From: Cyclina sinensis
Taxonomy: Eukaryota; Mollusca; Bivalvia; Venerida; Veneridae
Direction: 5' to 3'
DNA: 64,000 nt
NCBI GenBank assembly: GCA_012932295.1
Contig: JAAONU010000011.1
Location: 42,348,352 to 42,412,351 of the forward strand
Shown here: positions 25,300 to 39,769 of the stretch, piece after piece
Position numbering within the stretch: position 1 is the first letter of the stretch
Layout: each line of letters begins with the position of its first letter
Notes under the pieces: generated by a model
The model's database searches: none
What the model saw: only the letters and a program-made list of their open reading frames with translations
What the model was told of the DNA's origin: nothing
Program-made: the position numbers and the translations under genes

Positions 25300-27889
25300 G
25301 ATATTCTGAAATGAAGTCCTATAAAATTACAAACACATCTTCTTCTGTAACTGATCATGATCAGAATATTAAATAATCTTTTGACGTCATTTCAGGGTTT
25401 ATTTCTGTGACAATATTAGACGTGATTGGTAACCCGAGTCTGCATTTGAAAAGGTAGCACTGCGTGTAAAGAATTATTTATCAAACAAATTCTATAAATA
25501 AGAAAAATTCAAGATAAACTCAATACTAAATGATATGACACTCGGGTATTACTTACGTATATACTGTCATTAACTGGAACAAATTGTGTTCAGTGCGTTG
25601 TTATTTTGGATAATTATGTGTGTAATTTTTTCAGTACAAGTTCATCATATACGTCACTAAATTAAAATGATTTAAAGATCATCTGCATACTCAAAGGGAT
25701 ATAAAAATCTTAACTCTTCATATTCAAATCTTGGATCCTGTATGATAAAAAGAAAAAGGGTATTTAAGATATAAAATACCATAGTTAACTTGATGCTACA
25801 CAGTTTTCATCTAAGCATCTAGCACTCCTGTCAGATTCCGAATATATCTTAACACCCCATCTAGCTTCCACCTACAGCTAAATTTTGTAATGCTAAACAA
25901 CAGGCAATATGGAGGTTGAACATTTAAATCTTAACTAGAATTTGCCACTGCAAGTCTTAAAAAGAAAGGGCTTATCTTGATAATCTGCACTTTTTGGTCT
26001 TTATGTCCAGATATATATGCAGACAACCCTACAATAATAATAGTCAATTGTTTAACGTAACTTAAGAACCTATGCGTCTACAGTAAATGTCATAACAATC
26101 AAGTCACCCTTCAGAAAGGAAAAAGCCTTCCAAATAAAAATAAAGATGCCATTTGTCTAATACATGTAGTAACTTCATTTTCAAAGATATTTTTTTCAAA
26201 AGCATGAATTCAAGTCTTTTAAAGACTCCAAAATCTTCCTAAAACTTTCTTAATTCAAAGGCCAAAGAAAAAGGACTTGAAAGCATACTTTCATGTTTAA
26301 AATCAAATGCAGTTTGTAACCATCCAATTAAACTTCACAGATATATCTAACTCACAAAATATCTTCAACACTTCATGATTACATCCTGTGCTAACCTGTT
26401 TATGTAAGTCTAAACCTTTATAGGACTGGATCAGGCTGGTCTAACAGTAACACACAGGAATCCAAGAGTAGTGAGTGGGATCCTTGCATGTATCAGGGCT
26501 ATACATAGTAAAACAACTTGAAATGTCTCTGAACGGGATGCTTCTTGTATTTTTCACTATCCTCTAAAACCTAAAATAACTATATGTTGAATGAAATTCT
26601 ACGGACAACCAGTTTAAACAAAACATAACTCAAATAGGTGCTATAATCAGGGAATCATTTCTTAAGCTCAGTTGTCTGTTGTTCTTTTGTGTTTAGATTG
26701 CCTTTATATAACCAGCCTTGAATTTGAATCCTTCTTGAATTTTGATCTTTTATATGTATTGCATCTTTGTGTTACCTCCAGAAGTAAATTCTTAAGACAG
26801 GATTTATCATTTATTCTAAAATGGCTTCTATCTTAAATGTCCATAAACATCAGCATCCTAAATAATGACTTCCTTGTGTTTTATTTACATTCTTGTGTTC
26901 AGCTTTTTGTTTCTATAAGATCAGAATAAATTCAACCTCTATAAGCAAGCTTCAGTTTCCTTAGAGTTCAATTTTTTTTCTGAAGCATTGCTTCATTCTA
27001 TTACAGACAACAGTAAGTAAAGAGTAATTATCTGAGTGTTCAGAAAGATTCATTTTGAAATAATAGCTTACCACTATTTAATAACATTTACATTCCAGAA
27101 TAACTTTAAGAAATTATATATATCACTGTTATTAAATCTTTTTTTTTTCTAAATTGTTCATATAAATCTCATTAATGGGGACGGAGTAAACCAGTTTTCA
27201 TTCAACCATCTTTCTCTGCTAATAGGTTTGATCTGGCACAATCTGGTACAATAAAAAGAATCAATGATTCTAGGCAACTCTTGAACAACCTTCCTAAGCA
27301 TTAATTACCATGATAATCAATAGCTTAAACTGCCATTAAATCCCCTGTGTGAGAGGGCTATATCCACTATTGACAAAACATTTGAAAACCAATCAAAAAC
27401 CTTCATTCTTGCCAAATCCTAGGGAAGCCTTGTCATAAAATAATGTTTTATTGTGCCTGTATTTAGAAACCAGAGATAAGGTCAGTTTATTTTCCAATGC
27501 CTATACTCCAAGGCAAAGATAACAAGAAAGGCTTCTATCTTTTTGTTTAGTACTTGGTATTATTAAAGGGAGTGTTGTCCCTATTATTTTTGGGAAGACT
27601 TCCCATTTTTCCCCATTTCTTCTGGGTGGACTATCAGTTTTTGCTGACACAGCATTTTGACAATTAATTGAATTGGCAGACAAAATTAAAAAAAGTAATG
27701 AATTTTGCCTTCAGACTTAATTAAGACAAAAATATTGGTAACACCTATAGATGCTCCCTGATGCCGCTTTTACACAGCTAGAAACATTGCAAAGTAAAAA
27801 TGGAGGGTAATTCAATGAATGAAATTATGTTTATATAGCTGAAAATATTAATGCCAGCTAAATGTATTGTAATAAATCATAGCATTTGG
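25300..27889. other. Non-coding stretch inside the NCX intron
   Basis: AT-rich sequence in which I see no gene, tandem array or inverted repeat. Confidence 0.5.
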
Positions 27890-28440
27890 CCTCTAACTGT
27901 GACCTTGACCTTTGAGCTAATGACCTGGTTCATACGAGCAAATCACCATCTCACTGAGGTGAACATGTGTGCCAAGTAATTTTGAAATCCCTCCAACCAA
28001 GAACAAGTTACAGCCCATACAAACAGAATTTTTGCCAAAATGTGACCTTGACTGTGTAAGCTAATCCCACCGAGTTCATGCTTGGGGCACACTGTTCACT
28101 GAGACTAACATTTGTGCCAATTTATTTTGAAATCCCTCCAACCAAGGCCAAGTTACAGCCTGGACAAGCAGAATAGAAGCCAATTTTGCTGTTTGTCCTC
28201 TGTGACCAACCTGGTTCATATGCGCAATATACAACATTATTTAAGCAAACTTTTTGCCAAGTAAATTTGAAATCTCTCTTACAGAGACCTGACCTTCACC
28301 TTTAAGTTACCATCCTCATTCATGCGTGTGGCACACCATTCCATTGAGGCAAACATGTGTGCCTAGTAATTTTGAAATCCCTCGAACAAAGGCCAAGTAA
28401 CAGCCCGGACAAGCACAAGTGTGATGGAATGTCAGACAGA
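27890..28440. repeat. Three tandem copies (about 175 bp) of a TGACCTTGACC repeat
   Basis: Copies share TGTGACCTTGAC, CATGTGTGCCAAGTAATTTT, GAAATCCCTCCAACCAAGG and TTACAGCCCGGACAAGC. The end, GATGGAATGTCAGACAGATG, is a common terminus of such repeats. Confidence 0.75.
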
Positions 28441-29640
28441 TGAAGTGGCGACTATATGCTGCCCTGAGAATTTTCATGAAGCATAAAATATATAATTTTT
28501 TTTTAATCTATGAGAATAGGTATTCTACTAAAACAGCAATGACAATTGTAGAAATTCCTATTTCAATGAAACTGTAAATAATTGCTTTTTTCGGACACTG
28601 CATCAGCACATTCTAAAAAAATCAATTAGAAACTCATCATTCTTTTTTAACAGCAATATTTCTTTCAACTAGAGATGAGGAAATCAATGGGGTTTATCAC
28701 TGCAATGATTTGGATACAAATCAGGGAAGGTACTGGCTTGTATCATTTACACAGAATTATGATGTGAATAATGATATTTTTCATCCCTGATAATATCTGA
28801 TTTCTCAGCTATTAATTATCATGCTTTGGGCAAAAGTACTTTGTACAGATTCAAACTGATTCAGATGCTGAATACTTTCATTATCATTTTTTTTTCTATT
28901 ATTTTATTTTTTTTTTACGCCATCTTGATCTAGTACCGTGTTTTTTCCTCTTAGCACCCCCTCTCTAACATTAACACCTACACAAATTCTTTCAAGTGGC
29001 CTTCATCAAAACACAGGCATGATTCTTGATGGTTTGTTATGATTATTGTTTCTTGAGATATGCACTACACAGTATATTAACGATCAATTATCTCTGACCA
29101 CTCTTAACAATAATTATGATATTGCTGACAGTAAACACATGCTCATACTTGTCTCAAACTGAGTCAAGCCTGCAGCACAAACACAAACCAAGCCAATTGT
29201 GAGGGGAAAGGCAAAATCTGTGCAAGTAGTAACTATCATACCAAGGCAATGGGAAAAAGAAATCCAGGGGTGAATGCAAGAAGGTTTTAAGTGCTATATA
29301 AAATAAAGAAGCAGATAGCACACTCCTGGAAATTTATACTGTGAAACATTCCAAGATTTGAACTGAACTTTCCAGCATGTTGCAAAAATCAGACTGTCAT
29401 CCATCTTTTGCTGTCAGTCATCAGGGAATGTATATTATTTCTACAATGTACTTAATGGATGCAAGGCAGATGCCAGCACAAATACTACATTTTTATACAG
29501 GAGTCATTTGTAAGTTTCCTTTCATTTCAAAGACCAGAACACTCTGCCTGAGCTAGGTACTTCAAAATTCTTGAGCAGTATGGCATTATTTTATTTTATA
29601 ATAAGCTTTCAAAAATTGCTTCTAAAATACAGAGCAACCT

Positions 29641-29890
29641 TAAGTGACTCAATGGCCGAGTGGTTTGTGCATTGGGCTACAAAGCGATCCGGGTTTGATT
29701 CTGGGTAGTGACTGAGTTACCGACTGATTTCCCAGGACTGGGTGGAAACCTAACTCGGTACTGTTACCAGCAGTATCGGCCTAGACTGGGGTTCATGGAG
29801 GAAAAATGCATGAAACGTGGGCTCTTCTGGAAATAAGTTGTTCCATCCACACAAGGTGGGGACATTCGTTGACTTCCTATGTTAAATAAG
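29641..29890 (+). mobile_element. tRNA-derived SINE
   Basis: The head has an A-box-like TGGCCGAGTGG (29653-29663) and a B-box-like GGTTTGATTCT (29692-29702), spaced as in a Ser/Leu-type tRNA. A non-tRNA body of about 170 bp follows, rich in GGG and ACTGGG. It cannot fold as a real tRNA (no matching acceptor or anticodon arm was seen), so it is read as a SINE with an internal RNA polymerase III promoter. Confidence 0.6.
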
Positions 29891-32800
29891 AAACCTTTAC
29901 TTTTTTAACCTTCACACAGTTCCTGACAGTTGACTGAGTTTTTACATTACTTGCTGATTAATTCCCTTTCTAGAGAACAGACTATTATCATAGACAATAA
30001 CATTGCAAGGAATATTACTTGCCAGTGAAAAAAAAAAATAAGAAAAGAACATCAAAATGTACAATTATGCCAAACCTCAGAATTAATTAAAGTACTTAGG
30101 CCTTACCGCTATGCTTGTGGCCACCTCTCAACATCAAAGTTTGCTATCTAAGGAACACCTGATTGAAGGCTGATTTGATTAGTCTTTGAAAAAAACACAG
30201 GTATTGTTTTATCTGATATCAAGTAAAAGATCATTACTGAACAGTAACCATGTAAATAAAACCTGGTGCTAGGTAAAGTCCTTTGAATGGATGGTTCTCC
30301 AAAGTTTATAATTGATATACCAAAAATTACTCTATAACACACACTGCATTATAATCACATACATTTTGAAATAATTGCTTAAAATGAAAAAGAATCTTTT
30401 AGAGAATAACTTTTTAAACTTAGCTGAAATATGAATATTAAATAAACTATTGTTGTGATTGTATTGCAGGTTTCACCCACTTAGGTTGCATGAAACACCT
30501 TTCAAATTAAGACAGAGATGCTCCTTAAAGTTTCTAATAAGAGCTAAATTCCCGCCAATTTTAAGTTTTCTGCAAATATTTTTTTTTATAATTTTCATAA
30601 CAATTATTTTCTGTTTCATATACAAAGCCTAGAGATTTAGCTACCTACTTATAGCACTTAATCTACAGATATTTCTAACACTTCCAAAGAAATCTTGAAG
30701 AGCAACGCATATATATTGGAGGTATAATCACTGTGAATACTAAACATACCTAGCCAGCAAGTAAGCATAATAATGTTTCTGACATATAACTGAACTCTAG
30801 GTGCTTTAAAATGAAGAATAATCAAGGACACATATACCTGGCATGTAGAATGGTAAAGCAAAGCATGAAAATGACACAAACAGGAAGCAATATAGACAGA
30901 ACAATTAAAATATATTTGTTGTTTAATGAGATGTATTATAATCTTGCTCTTTAACATCCATTGGGCTTCTTGAAAGCCAATTCAAAATTCAAGCTGATCT
31001 TTAGAATCTGATGCCCTCCCTGCTTTACAACTCTCAGCATATTTCCATACTAGTTACATATACTATAGCAAATATTAATGAGAGCAGTATAAAATGTATT
31101 AAAAAACTGCAAAATTATGTTCTCTAACTACTTCACATAATGTTGACATATAATATTGTAAAAATTGTCATTCATTCAGTTTGGACCAACCATCTTATCT
31201 TTGGTAAACAAGGTTCCCAATCTTATCCGAAAAAAATAAATTCAAGGACTTTTCGAGGGTATTTTCACAAAATTAAAGGATCAAAACAGCATTTGTATTG
31301 CTTTTTATTCATTCAACATGTCTTTCAAATTCACTTATTCAAACTTTAATCCAAGAAAATCTAAGTACTAAACTTCAAATTAAAAACTTATATACAAGGA
31401 AATTTTTAACTGTAAATATCAAGTCATTTATTCAGAATAAGTTTCACACCAGCTTTTCAAATTTCACTTCTTGGTATGTTTTAAAACAGCATTCCTAACT
31501 TTCTTTAATCAGAATCGTCAGATGCTTTCCAAAGAACCACAACTCCTTATAGACTCTGTAGGTCACACACTACTAAATACGACTCATGTGACAGAGTTGT
31601 AGTTCCTTACACTCACTCCCACACAAGTTTTCAAAGGCTTGCCAAGTAGTTATTTTTTATCTGTTTAAAATTAAGATTTTTTAAAGTACACAATAATATT
31701 GAGAGCATCCAGAAAATACATAAATCCCCACTTTTCCCCATTTTTGTGTTCTTTTTTTAAAAATTCAAGCACGTTTGCAGGCCTGGAAAATGACAGGGAA
31801 AATTCAAGGACTTTCCTAAATTTCACAATTTTAATGTTTCACAGACAAACTTTTTACAAGACAAAACCTCAGTGCAAGCATTAAGGATGAAGCAAAATAA
31901 TTTCTGTTGGTTGGAATGATGGAAATATATATATTTTTTTTAACTATACATTTATGTCATTCATTTATCTGTCTTGATTTTTCACAGTTAAACAACGACA
32001 ATATTATGTGCATAAAGTAAGAACACCTTAGGAAAATGTAAGAAATACAGAAAAGTAATACGACTAGCTCTTTAGGACAGATACTGATATGATATGGTAA
32101 GGGAAGTTACTCCCAGTGAGTGTCTGTAAGGGACAGTACAAAGGGTCAGAGAGCCAGAGGGTATTGAAAAATGCCAAAATTAATGAGTTCTAGATTAAAT
32201 TTGTAGAAATAAAGGTAAAAGGTTTTCATTAATTTATTCTACAAGTAAGAGTTTACTCTATCTGAATAATAGTTGTAAATTATATGCTTTACAAATGAAA
32301 TGAATTTTTTATATTGACCTGGCTTTATGTCCTTATCTAAATATACAAAACTCAGAAAAACTTGACCTCAGATCAAACAACAGAAAAGCTATGTCTAGGC
32401 TGAAGACATTTGTTTTCCATAATATCGCTAGAATTCACTGGAATGAAATTTTATTACCCTGAAGGTCTACCTTTAAATATTTCAAGGTCAATAAAAATAC
32501 ATGCCAACAAAACTTTTCACTGCTACCTAGGCATTTCTAGCTAGAAATATTTAGTACTTCAAATATCTGATGCCCCCATCAAATATGTGAACTTGAGACC
32601 AAAACCTTTCATCTGAAGAATGCAGTAATAATTTGTAATTAAGAAAATAAACAGATGTTACACTCAGAATGGATAAAAGCAGTGGGAAATTAATATTTCT
32701 AACAAGATAAATTTAAATGTACAAAATGTTAGCTCTTTCTTCTTTTTTCATTAATAATCTGAACCATTCATATTTTCTAGAGTGCATGTTTTGCAACATA

Positions 32801-33875
32801 ATGATTTTTCCATGATAAAATTTTGCTTTCTAAGCAGAATTCAATATAACACAAAGCATCCTTCAAGACTATTTGACCCCAAGCATTGAGGCAGTCCTCT
32901 CAAAATGTAAATACTATTTAATATTTTCAAAGCCATTAAACAAACATTTGTCATCAAAAGTTGAGCAAGATTCATTTGTACATTTGTTTAGCTCTATTCT
33001 GCTGAAGAATAAACAAGACATACAATCAGAATCAATATATATTTAAATCAGTCAACAGCAGAAGCTGACAAAAACATAATACTGAAGTGCATATTCATAA
33101 ACCAAAACATAACACTCTAAAATTTGAAGTCCTCCCAAGGTAAATGACACAGAGCTAAAAATTGATTAGTATCTGTCTTTATAAAGCAAATATCAAATAC
33201 TGTTGAACCTGTTATTGATAGTTCTTCCTTTTTTTTTCATTTTTTAAATATGGCCCATTCATTTTACCTTAGTTTAGCAGTCACACTATTTTTGCCTTGT
33301 ACATAGAGTAAGTCATTATATAAGTGTTAAAATTATGTTAATATTACCTTGTTATTTCAAAAAATTAAGATCAAAGGTGAAAATTCCAGCAAGAAAATGA
33401 TTTTATGGGGGAAAATATCAAAGAGCAAAATAACCAACTAAGTTATACAATTAAAACAATAATCAGAATACAGCCAAATAGTAAATGCTATAGCTTATGA
33501 TTATAAACACAAGGTTTGATTTTTTCTCCATTACAGTTTGCCCTAGTTTCTCATCCAATCAGAGAGGCAATATTCAGTTCAAATTTGAAAAATATATCCC
33601 ATAAAATAATCTGTATGAAAAAATAAGTGACTTATTTTCTTTGATATGAACAGCGCGAGACATGTGGTATGTGGGTGGAGTTGTGCAAAATAGCTAAAAT
33701 AACATACAGGCATTATAAACTGAACTGTACATGTAGAAAAAAGCCTCATGACAACTTGAATTACAGGCAATCGACATCTCTTTTGGGCGCTAGAGGTGTC
33801 AATCAAAATGAAAGGGTGGTCTTAACAAGACTTCAGAGGACATTGCCGACGTGCGTACGTGACAAACTGTAAGCA
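29891..33875. other. Non-coding stretch inside the NCX intron
   Basis: No coding or RNA gene was seen. TCAAGGACTTTTC / TTCAAGGACTTTCC near 31240 and 31805 hint at an old dispersed repeat. Confidence 0.45.
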
Positions 33876-33979
33876 AGTTATTGGTCTATATCAAATTTTA
33901 TAGAACTTATTGCTTCGCTACGCCTTCGGCTTCGCTCGCAATAAATTCCATAAAATTTGATATATGACCAATAACTTAT
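33876..33979. repeat. 104-bp palindromic foldback
   Basis: AAGTTATTGGTCTATATCAA and the following TTTTATAGAACTTATTGC pair with the right half ending GACCAATAACTTA across a CG-rich centre (CTACGCCTTCGGCTTCGCTC). Arms are about 42 bp with few mismatches. It is probably a small MITE or hairpin element, intronic in NCX. Confidence 0.75.
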
Positions 33980-36900
33980 ACCAGGATGCAGAGATATGTG
34001 ATATGACAAAATCAATAAAGTGGTCAAATAAGCAAGAAAAATGTAGGAAAAAGTTTACCTCAAAATTGTCATGTTTTATTTACACACTAACTTATTAACA
34101 TGCTTCTCTAATTGGTGTAATACATCTAGAAATAGACTGCACGTGTAGTTGTTTTTCTTGCATACCATTACTGCTTAAAAAAGATCTCATCAACTGATGT
34201 TGTGAATGCAATGACAGATCTGACAGGCCATTATCATTGCAGGTAAAATAGTAAAAGACTGAATTTTTCAAATAGATTTACCCACTATATTGATCAATAT
34301 GGTGTCCTGACACAGCTAATATGTTACACAGCAGCTGGATCTGTGTAGGCGTAAACATTCTGTTACCTGTTACAAACCATACATCAGTTAGTACTCAGTA
34401 CTGCAATTAGATCTGACAGAATTTCATGCCAATATCTTATATCAATGAAATCTGCAAAGCATAAAGGTCTAAGCAATTACGTTTGCATCATCTCAACAGC
34501 ATTTATTTAATCAACCTTGGATTGTGTAAAACAAATGCAAAATTCAAGGGCTGAATTATAAGCTCAAATTGACCTAGTATTCTATTATATTAAATAAAGA
34601 CAGGAAAAGTAAAACCCTTCTTCAAGCTGAAATGTTATAAAAATATTTTCTCAAGTATTCTGTTTTGCCTCAGCTTAACTGACAACATAACAGCAAACAC
34701 TGAAGAAAAAACATTCCATGAATGTAACCAAATAATGCCAAGGCAAGTTTAAATCAAGCTGAAAATATCATTATGGAAAGGAAACACCATGTGAATATAA
34801 TTTCAAATGAAATGTTTAATCATCTAATGCCATTATCTAACCATAATGTTGATAGGAATGTTGAAAAACTGGTTACCAGGTATGTAAAACAGCTGACAAT
34901 TGTACCTGATTCATTTCACTAAATTTCTATTTTGAGCAAGTTTAGCATCAGGATGGAAAAAGGTGGGGTTCTTTTTATCTTCATTATCTTGGCCAAAGGT
35001 CTTCATTTTTGCCAAAAAAGATCAGTGGCAGTCATTTAATGTACCTGTTTAGGAAAAAAGGCTTTTACACAATATATTATGTCATGACAACACCTGAAGA
35101 AAAGAATAAATTCTTAATAAGTTGGACAAACATCAATATAATTATAATGCAGCTGTATAGTTTGAAATGTTCATGCAAAGTACACAATCCTCATTAAAGG
35201 ACAATTCATGGAATGTGCATGAAATCATTACAGACTGACTTATCATAAGTAATAAAAACTCATTTTAAGTTCATGAACTTGCATGGATTGAAGAACTTTA
35301 CATGAAAAACATTTGTTTAAATTCTTCCAGAAAACTGATGATGTAATATTGTAATTGTAATGTAGGAATGCAATCTATGTATAATGCATCAACAGGTTCT
35401 TGTATGACAAAACTATAAGCAATTTTGTGCTAGGGAAATTTTTCATATACTTAAACCATGAATGACCTTTAGGTATAGAATACGAATAACTGAAGCTCGT
35501 AAGTGGCCTAACAGGTTTATAACATAGACATGACTTTCAATCATCATTTATTAGAAAAAAAGACCAGTATATAGCTTACTGTTAAACAATACCAAATGTA
35601 TTCTATTGTAGAATTACCCACATAATAATCACACCATCAATATTAGCTGATTAAGCTAGAATGTGGTTACCATGGAAATGTAGTAATAATGGTGGGAATC
35701 AAATGCTAGATGTCATTTTTTTTGTCTTTTTTTTCAGGGAAAACAACCTACAAAGTGATCATGTCTGACAAAAAACAGGACACTAGTTGGACATTTAATT
35801 AACAGAAAATATGACACTTTTAACAGTTTCAAAAGGGTTGCCTTGGTAATAATTCTGGCCTTGATCATAGCTGGAATGAAAAAAAAATGCTTACAAGATT
35901 AAATTAGCTTCAGATTTATTGATAAACCCTATTGTAAAGATACATACATTTGTAAATAAATTCTGACAATAATAATCCCCCTCCTCCACCCTTTACAACC
36001 TTTTACTGAAATATATAAAACAAATGCATTTAAATAACACAGTACTACTGTTTTACAAAATCAGCACTTGGTAAAGTACATGCATGCAGTCACACAATTC
36101 TTGACTACAGTCAGCTGAAAATATATTCTTCAAGCAAACAAAATCCTGCGGTGTCACTTTTGTTTCAAATAATCACTTTGAAATAGCCAATGTTCTTAGT
36201 ATAGAAACTGATTTTTACTTTATAGAAAGAGAACCTGGTAACAGACAGATGCACTTGATGGCTAAAAATAATGTGCAGCTGAAAATGTAAGTCAATCTTC
36301 AAGCAATTAAAATCCCTGAAAGATGAGGCGACAAATTGTTTCAAATTTATAAGCAGGATATTAACTTAGAAGTAACTGGCGTCTATGGGCCCGAAACAGA
36401 AACTAACTGAATGGATTTATCAATCTCCCCTATCATTTTGTTATCCTTGAAAAGAATTATATATCTGGTGTATATTATGCATAAACAATTACAAAGCAAA
36501 AAGAAGTCAGCCATTCTTACTCAGCAGATATGCAGTCACTAAATTGTTACCTTTCTGTCAGATGTTCATCTACGGTTTAATCATAAATAATTCATTATTT
36601 AATTCATTAAGTTAAAATGTGCAATCAACTTGTCAAGACATCATTAACGTTTACCACCTACACAATCTATTGAATACTACAGTCTGTTTCATTACCACTG
36701 AAAATGTTATTTAAATTCAATGCTTTGCTTTCGGTATTTTCTACCTGAATTTGTGAGTTTCTTAAAGCACTTCCTAAACTCTGTGTCAACTTCTCTAACA
36801 CAAGTGATTTTTTAAAAGGAATTTCCTGACAAGCAAATTTATGAAGTTATATCAACATTATATGAAGTAATAATGACTGTCTCAATCCTACAGTCTTATG

Positions 36901-39769
36901 ATAAAGAAATAGTCTGCAAGCCTCGGCATAAAACAGTCTTGTTTCCCTGCCAAAAACTGCAAGTAATTTAATAAAAGGCTGCAACCTTCATCAAAATTCA
37001 TTAAAAGCTAAATATACTAGCTAATATGTCTCACTTTTTTACTTTTCATGTAACATGAAGTTGTTAAAGCCGTCTGGCACAAATGCCTCACTGAATATGT
37101 GGCAATATCCCCCGATCCCCACAAGTCCTTAAAAAATCGGTCCAGATAATTTCCAGGTCGAGGTCTTGGACCGATTGAGATTTTCAAAATTTTAGGAGCC
37201 CTGAAGTATATGTATACATACAGACAAATACACTAGTATACATACAACTACAGCAGAACATCTAAAAAAAAGTTCAAACTTCTCATATTTTAAAAATTTA
37301 ATAAGTATCAGTAAAAACAGCACACGTCATAGTCTGCAAGTCTCGGCATGGTCTTTTCCAGGTTAAGTGCTACATTATAAAGGTTCATTGAAACAATGTT
37401 CTGCTTAAATACATCTTCTCCTGAGCATGCATTTCTCCTCTGTATTCTGCTAATCTTCTATATTAATGCAACAGCGAATCCTTAATACACCATTACTTAG
37501 TATAATAACTATTTCTGAAAAGCTGGTTAAATTTTGAACAACATTATCCAAGAAATTTAAGACTGCACTTTCTGCTTCCTGCTTCAAGATGTTTCTGATC
37601 AAATAAATTATGCATCTAATTATGCATTAAGTCTATTGAAGATGACAGAAACAGCTGTTCTGAAGTTTACAAAAGCTGTAAATTTATTTCAAATTGACGA
37701 TCTTTCAATATAAAATTATTCTAATCAATTATAATCTAATTTACTGTACAGGTAAAAATACAATCTGAAGTCAAAACTGAGAATGATTTACACTTTGAAA
37801 TTTTTAGAGTTTAGATAGGCAGACAATAGGCCTGCAGGGGTCAAGGGCAAGATTTGATAATTAATAAAGAAAAACATGCACTGAGGTCTTATAATTATGC
37901 ACCTGGACTGCAGATTGATATCAACCATGAATACACCCATTTAAATTCTCCAATTCCAGTATCAATGCACCCCATCCCTTTTCTTGAAGTTTTAAATAAA
38001 TTTGGGCAAAATGCAGTCCCATCCCCTCCCCCAAATCCTGGGCATTTAAACTAGGTTTTCCTGATTCCAATACTACATGTATCATTACTTTTATACTTGG
38101 TCTCAATTTTGATAATCTGGTGAAAGAGAAGGGCCCAGCCATTTTGCTATGAAATCCAGCGGCTTATTAGCCATCTCTCCATCTATGACTTTTTAAAATT
38201 TATGCAGAAATCTTTATCTTTATGGAATTTCATATGAACTTGTAACTATCTCTTAAATTTCTAAGGTTTGATTAATATTGAAATATCAACAATCTGTTAA
38301 GCCATACTCATGGGAAAAATTGAATCCAACAGAGCAAATACCTTAAATTGGTATCTTCAGAGCAAACTAGAATTAACCTCACCTGAGAAAATATATACAG
38401 AATGATAAAATCTACACAAAATGCTGTAACAAAACATTTGGACAATGAGGGGCTATTAGATTGTGCTAAGATGCTCATGTTGGCATACACTGGAAATCTT
38501 CTGGTATAAATGCAAATTGCATATAACCTTAATATCCTGCTGGTATCAAATGAAATACTTCATGACCAGTGCACAGCATGATCATCAGCCGGCACACCCT
38601 AATCATGGTCTGAACTGTTCTCTGTTCAGCTAGTAAGTTCCCCATAAATGATACATGGATCTATCTAAACTGAATGAAGGACAAGTCCATGTTAGAAACT
38701 TAGCAGTGTTAGCATTACACTGTGACATTTCTGGTTATGATCATCGAGTTTTGTTTTCTTTGTCCATGACTATAAATAATTATCATTTTGCTCTTGTTGT
38801 TATTTTTTTAATAATTTATTATTATACTATTTTGTTTGACTGGGGTGAAATAAATGAAAGAACCAGGATTCTCAAGATAACAGCACACTCCTCATTATAC
38901 CAATGCAGGCTATGGCCACTTAAAACGATCATTATATTTACACTACATTCAAAGCTGAAGATGTTCTTGCAGTCTCTCTTTTAGTGGTGCTATTGTTCTG
39001 TACAATTTAACAGGCTGTACTTGAAACAGATAGTTTTAGTCTGTCTTGTAGAGACCTGACAAAGGATATCAACTGAAGATTATCTTTTCTGTCCAGACAG
39101 CAGAATTGATGGTTAGTTAAACAACTTGGACAGGGTTCAAACTAAGACAGACAGCAATTAAGGGAGACCAAAATACTTCACAATTAACCAACTGGAAAGA
39201 TGCAAGAGCAACAGTAGCTTCTAGAATGACAGTCTTGATGTTTCCACCAGCTGTGTCAATGACTCTTTTGAAAGAAAAGCAATAAAACACTCTGTCAAAG
39301 GCAAGGGCTATTTTCATCTGCCATTACGTACATGACAACAATTGTGTAGGCACTGAATTAAAATGAATATTTATTAATTAGATCAGGTGATGCTTTGAGC
39401 ACCTAGAAATTCTTTGTACTTAGACAACAACAAAAAATGTCTGCAATAATAGTTAAATGAGACAAATATTTAGATAATGCTATAGCAATTACTGATTATA
39501 CATGGCTGCTATAAAAAAAAAAAAAAAACCTGCCAACCATAGAGTACTTTTGTCTGGATATCCTGACATGTAAACTGCCAGACTTTATTGCATAATAAAA
39601 TGGTACTACTTTATGATACATTCTGTTATAGCAGTTATGCACTTCAGCCAACAGCACATCTGGAGCAATACAAGAGGAATTTACTTATAAAATAACTCTA
39701 TAATACAAATGTAATACAGAAGTACTGTCATATCACAAACTAGCTGCAACTTAATCATCACAACAAGAT
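33980..39769. other. Non-coding stretch inside the NCX intron
   Basis: It contains a short hairpin with TCGGTCCA arms (about 37137-37176) and two copies of TAGTCTGCAAGNCTCGGCAT (near 36911 and 37330). The 38565-38615 segment is a decayed relative of the hairpin at 16229. No gene was seen. Confidence 0.5.

Noticed and set aside
29641..29720. Functional tRNA gene
   Set aside because: The A and B boxes are present but the acceptor and anticodon arms do not pair and a non-tRNA body follows; read as a SINE.
38360..38400. Minus-strand exon after TTTTCTCAG
   Set aside because: The only phase compatible with the NCX large exon meets a stop at once.
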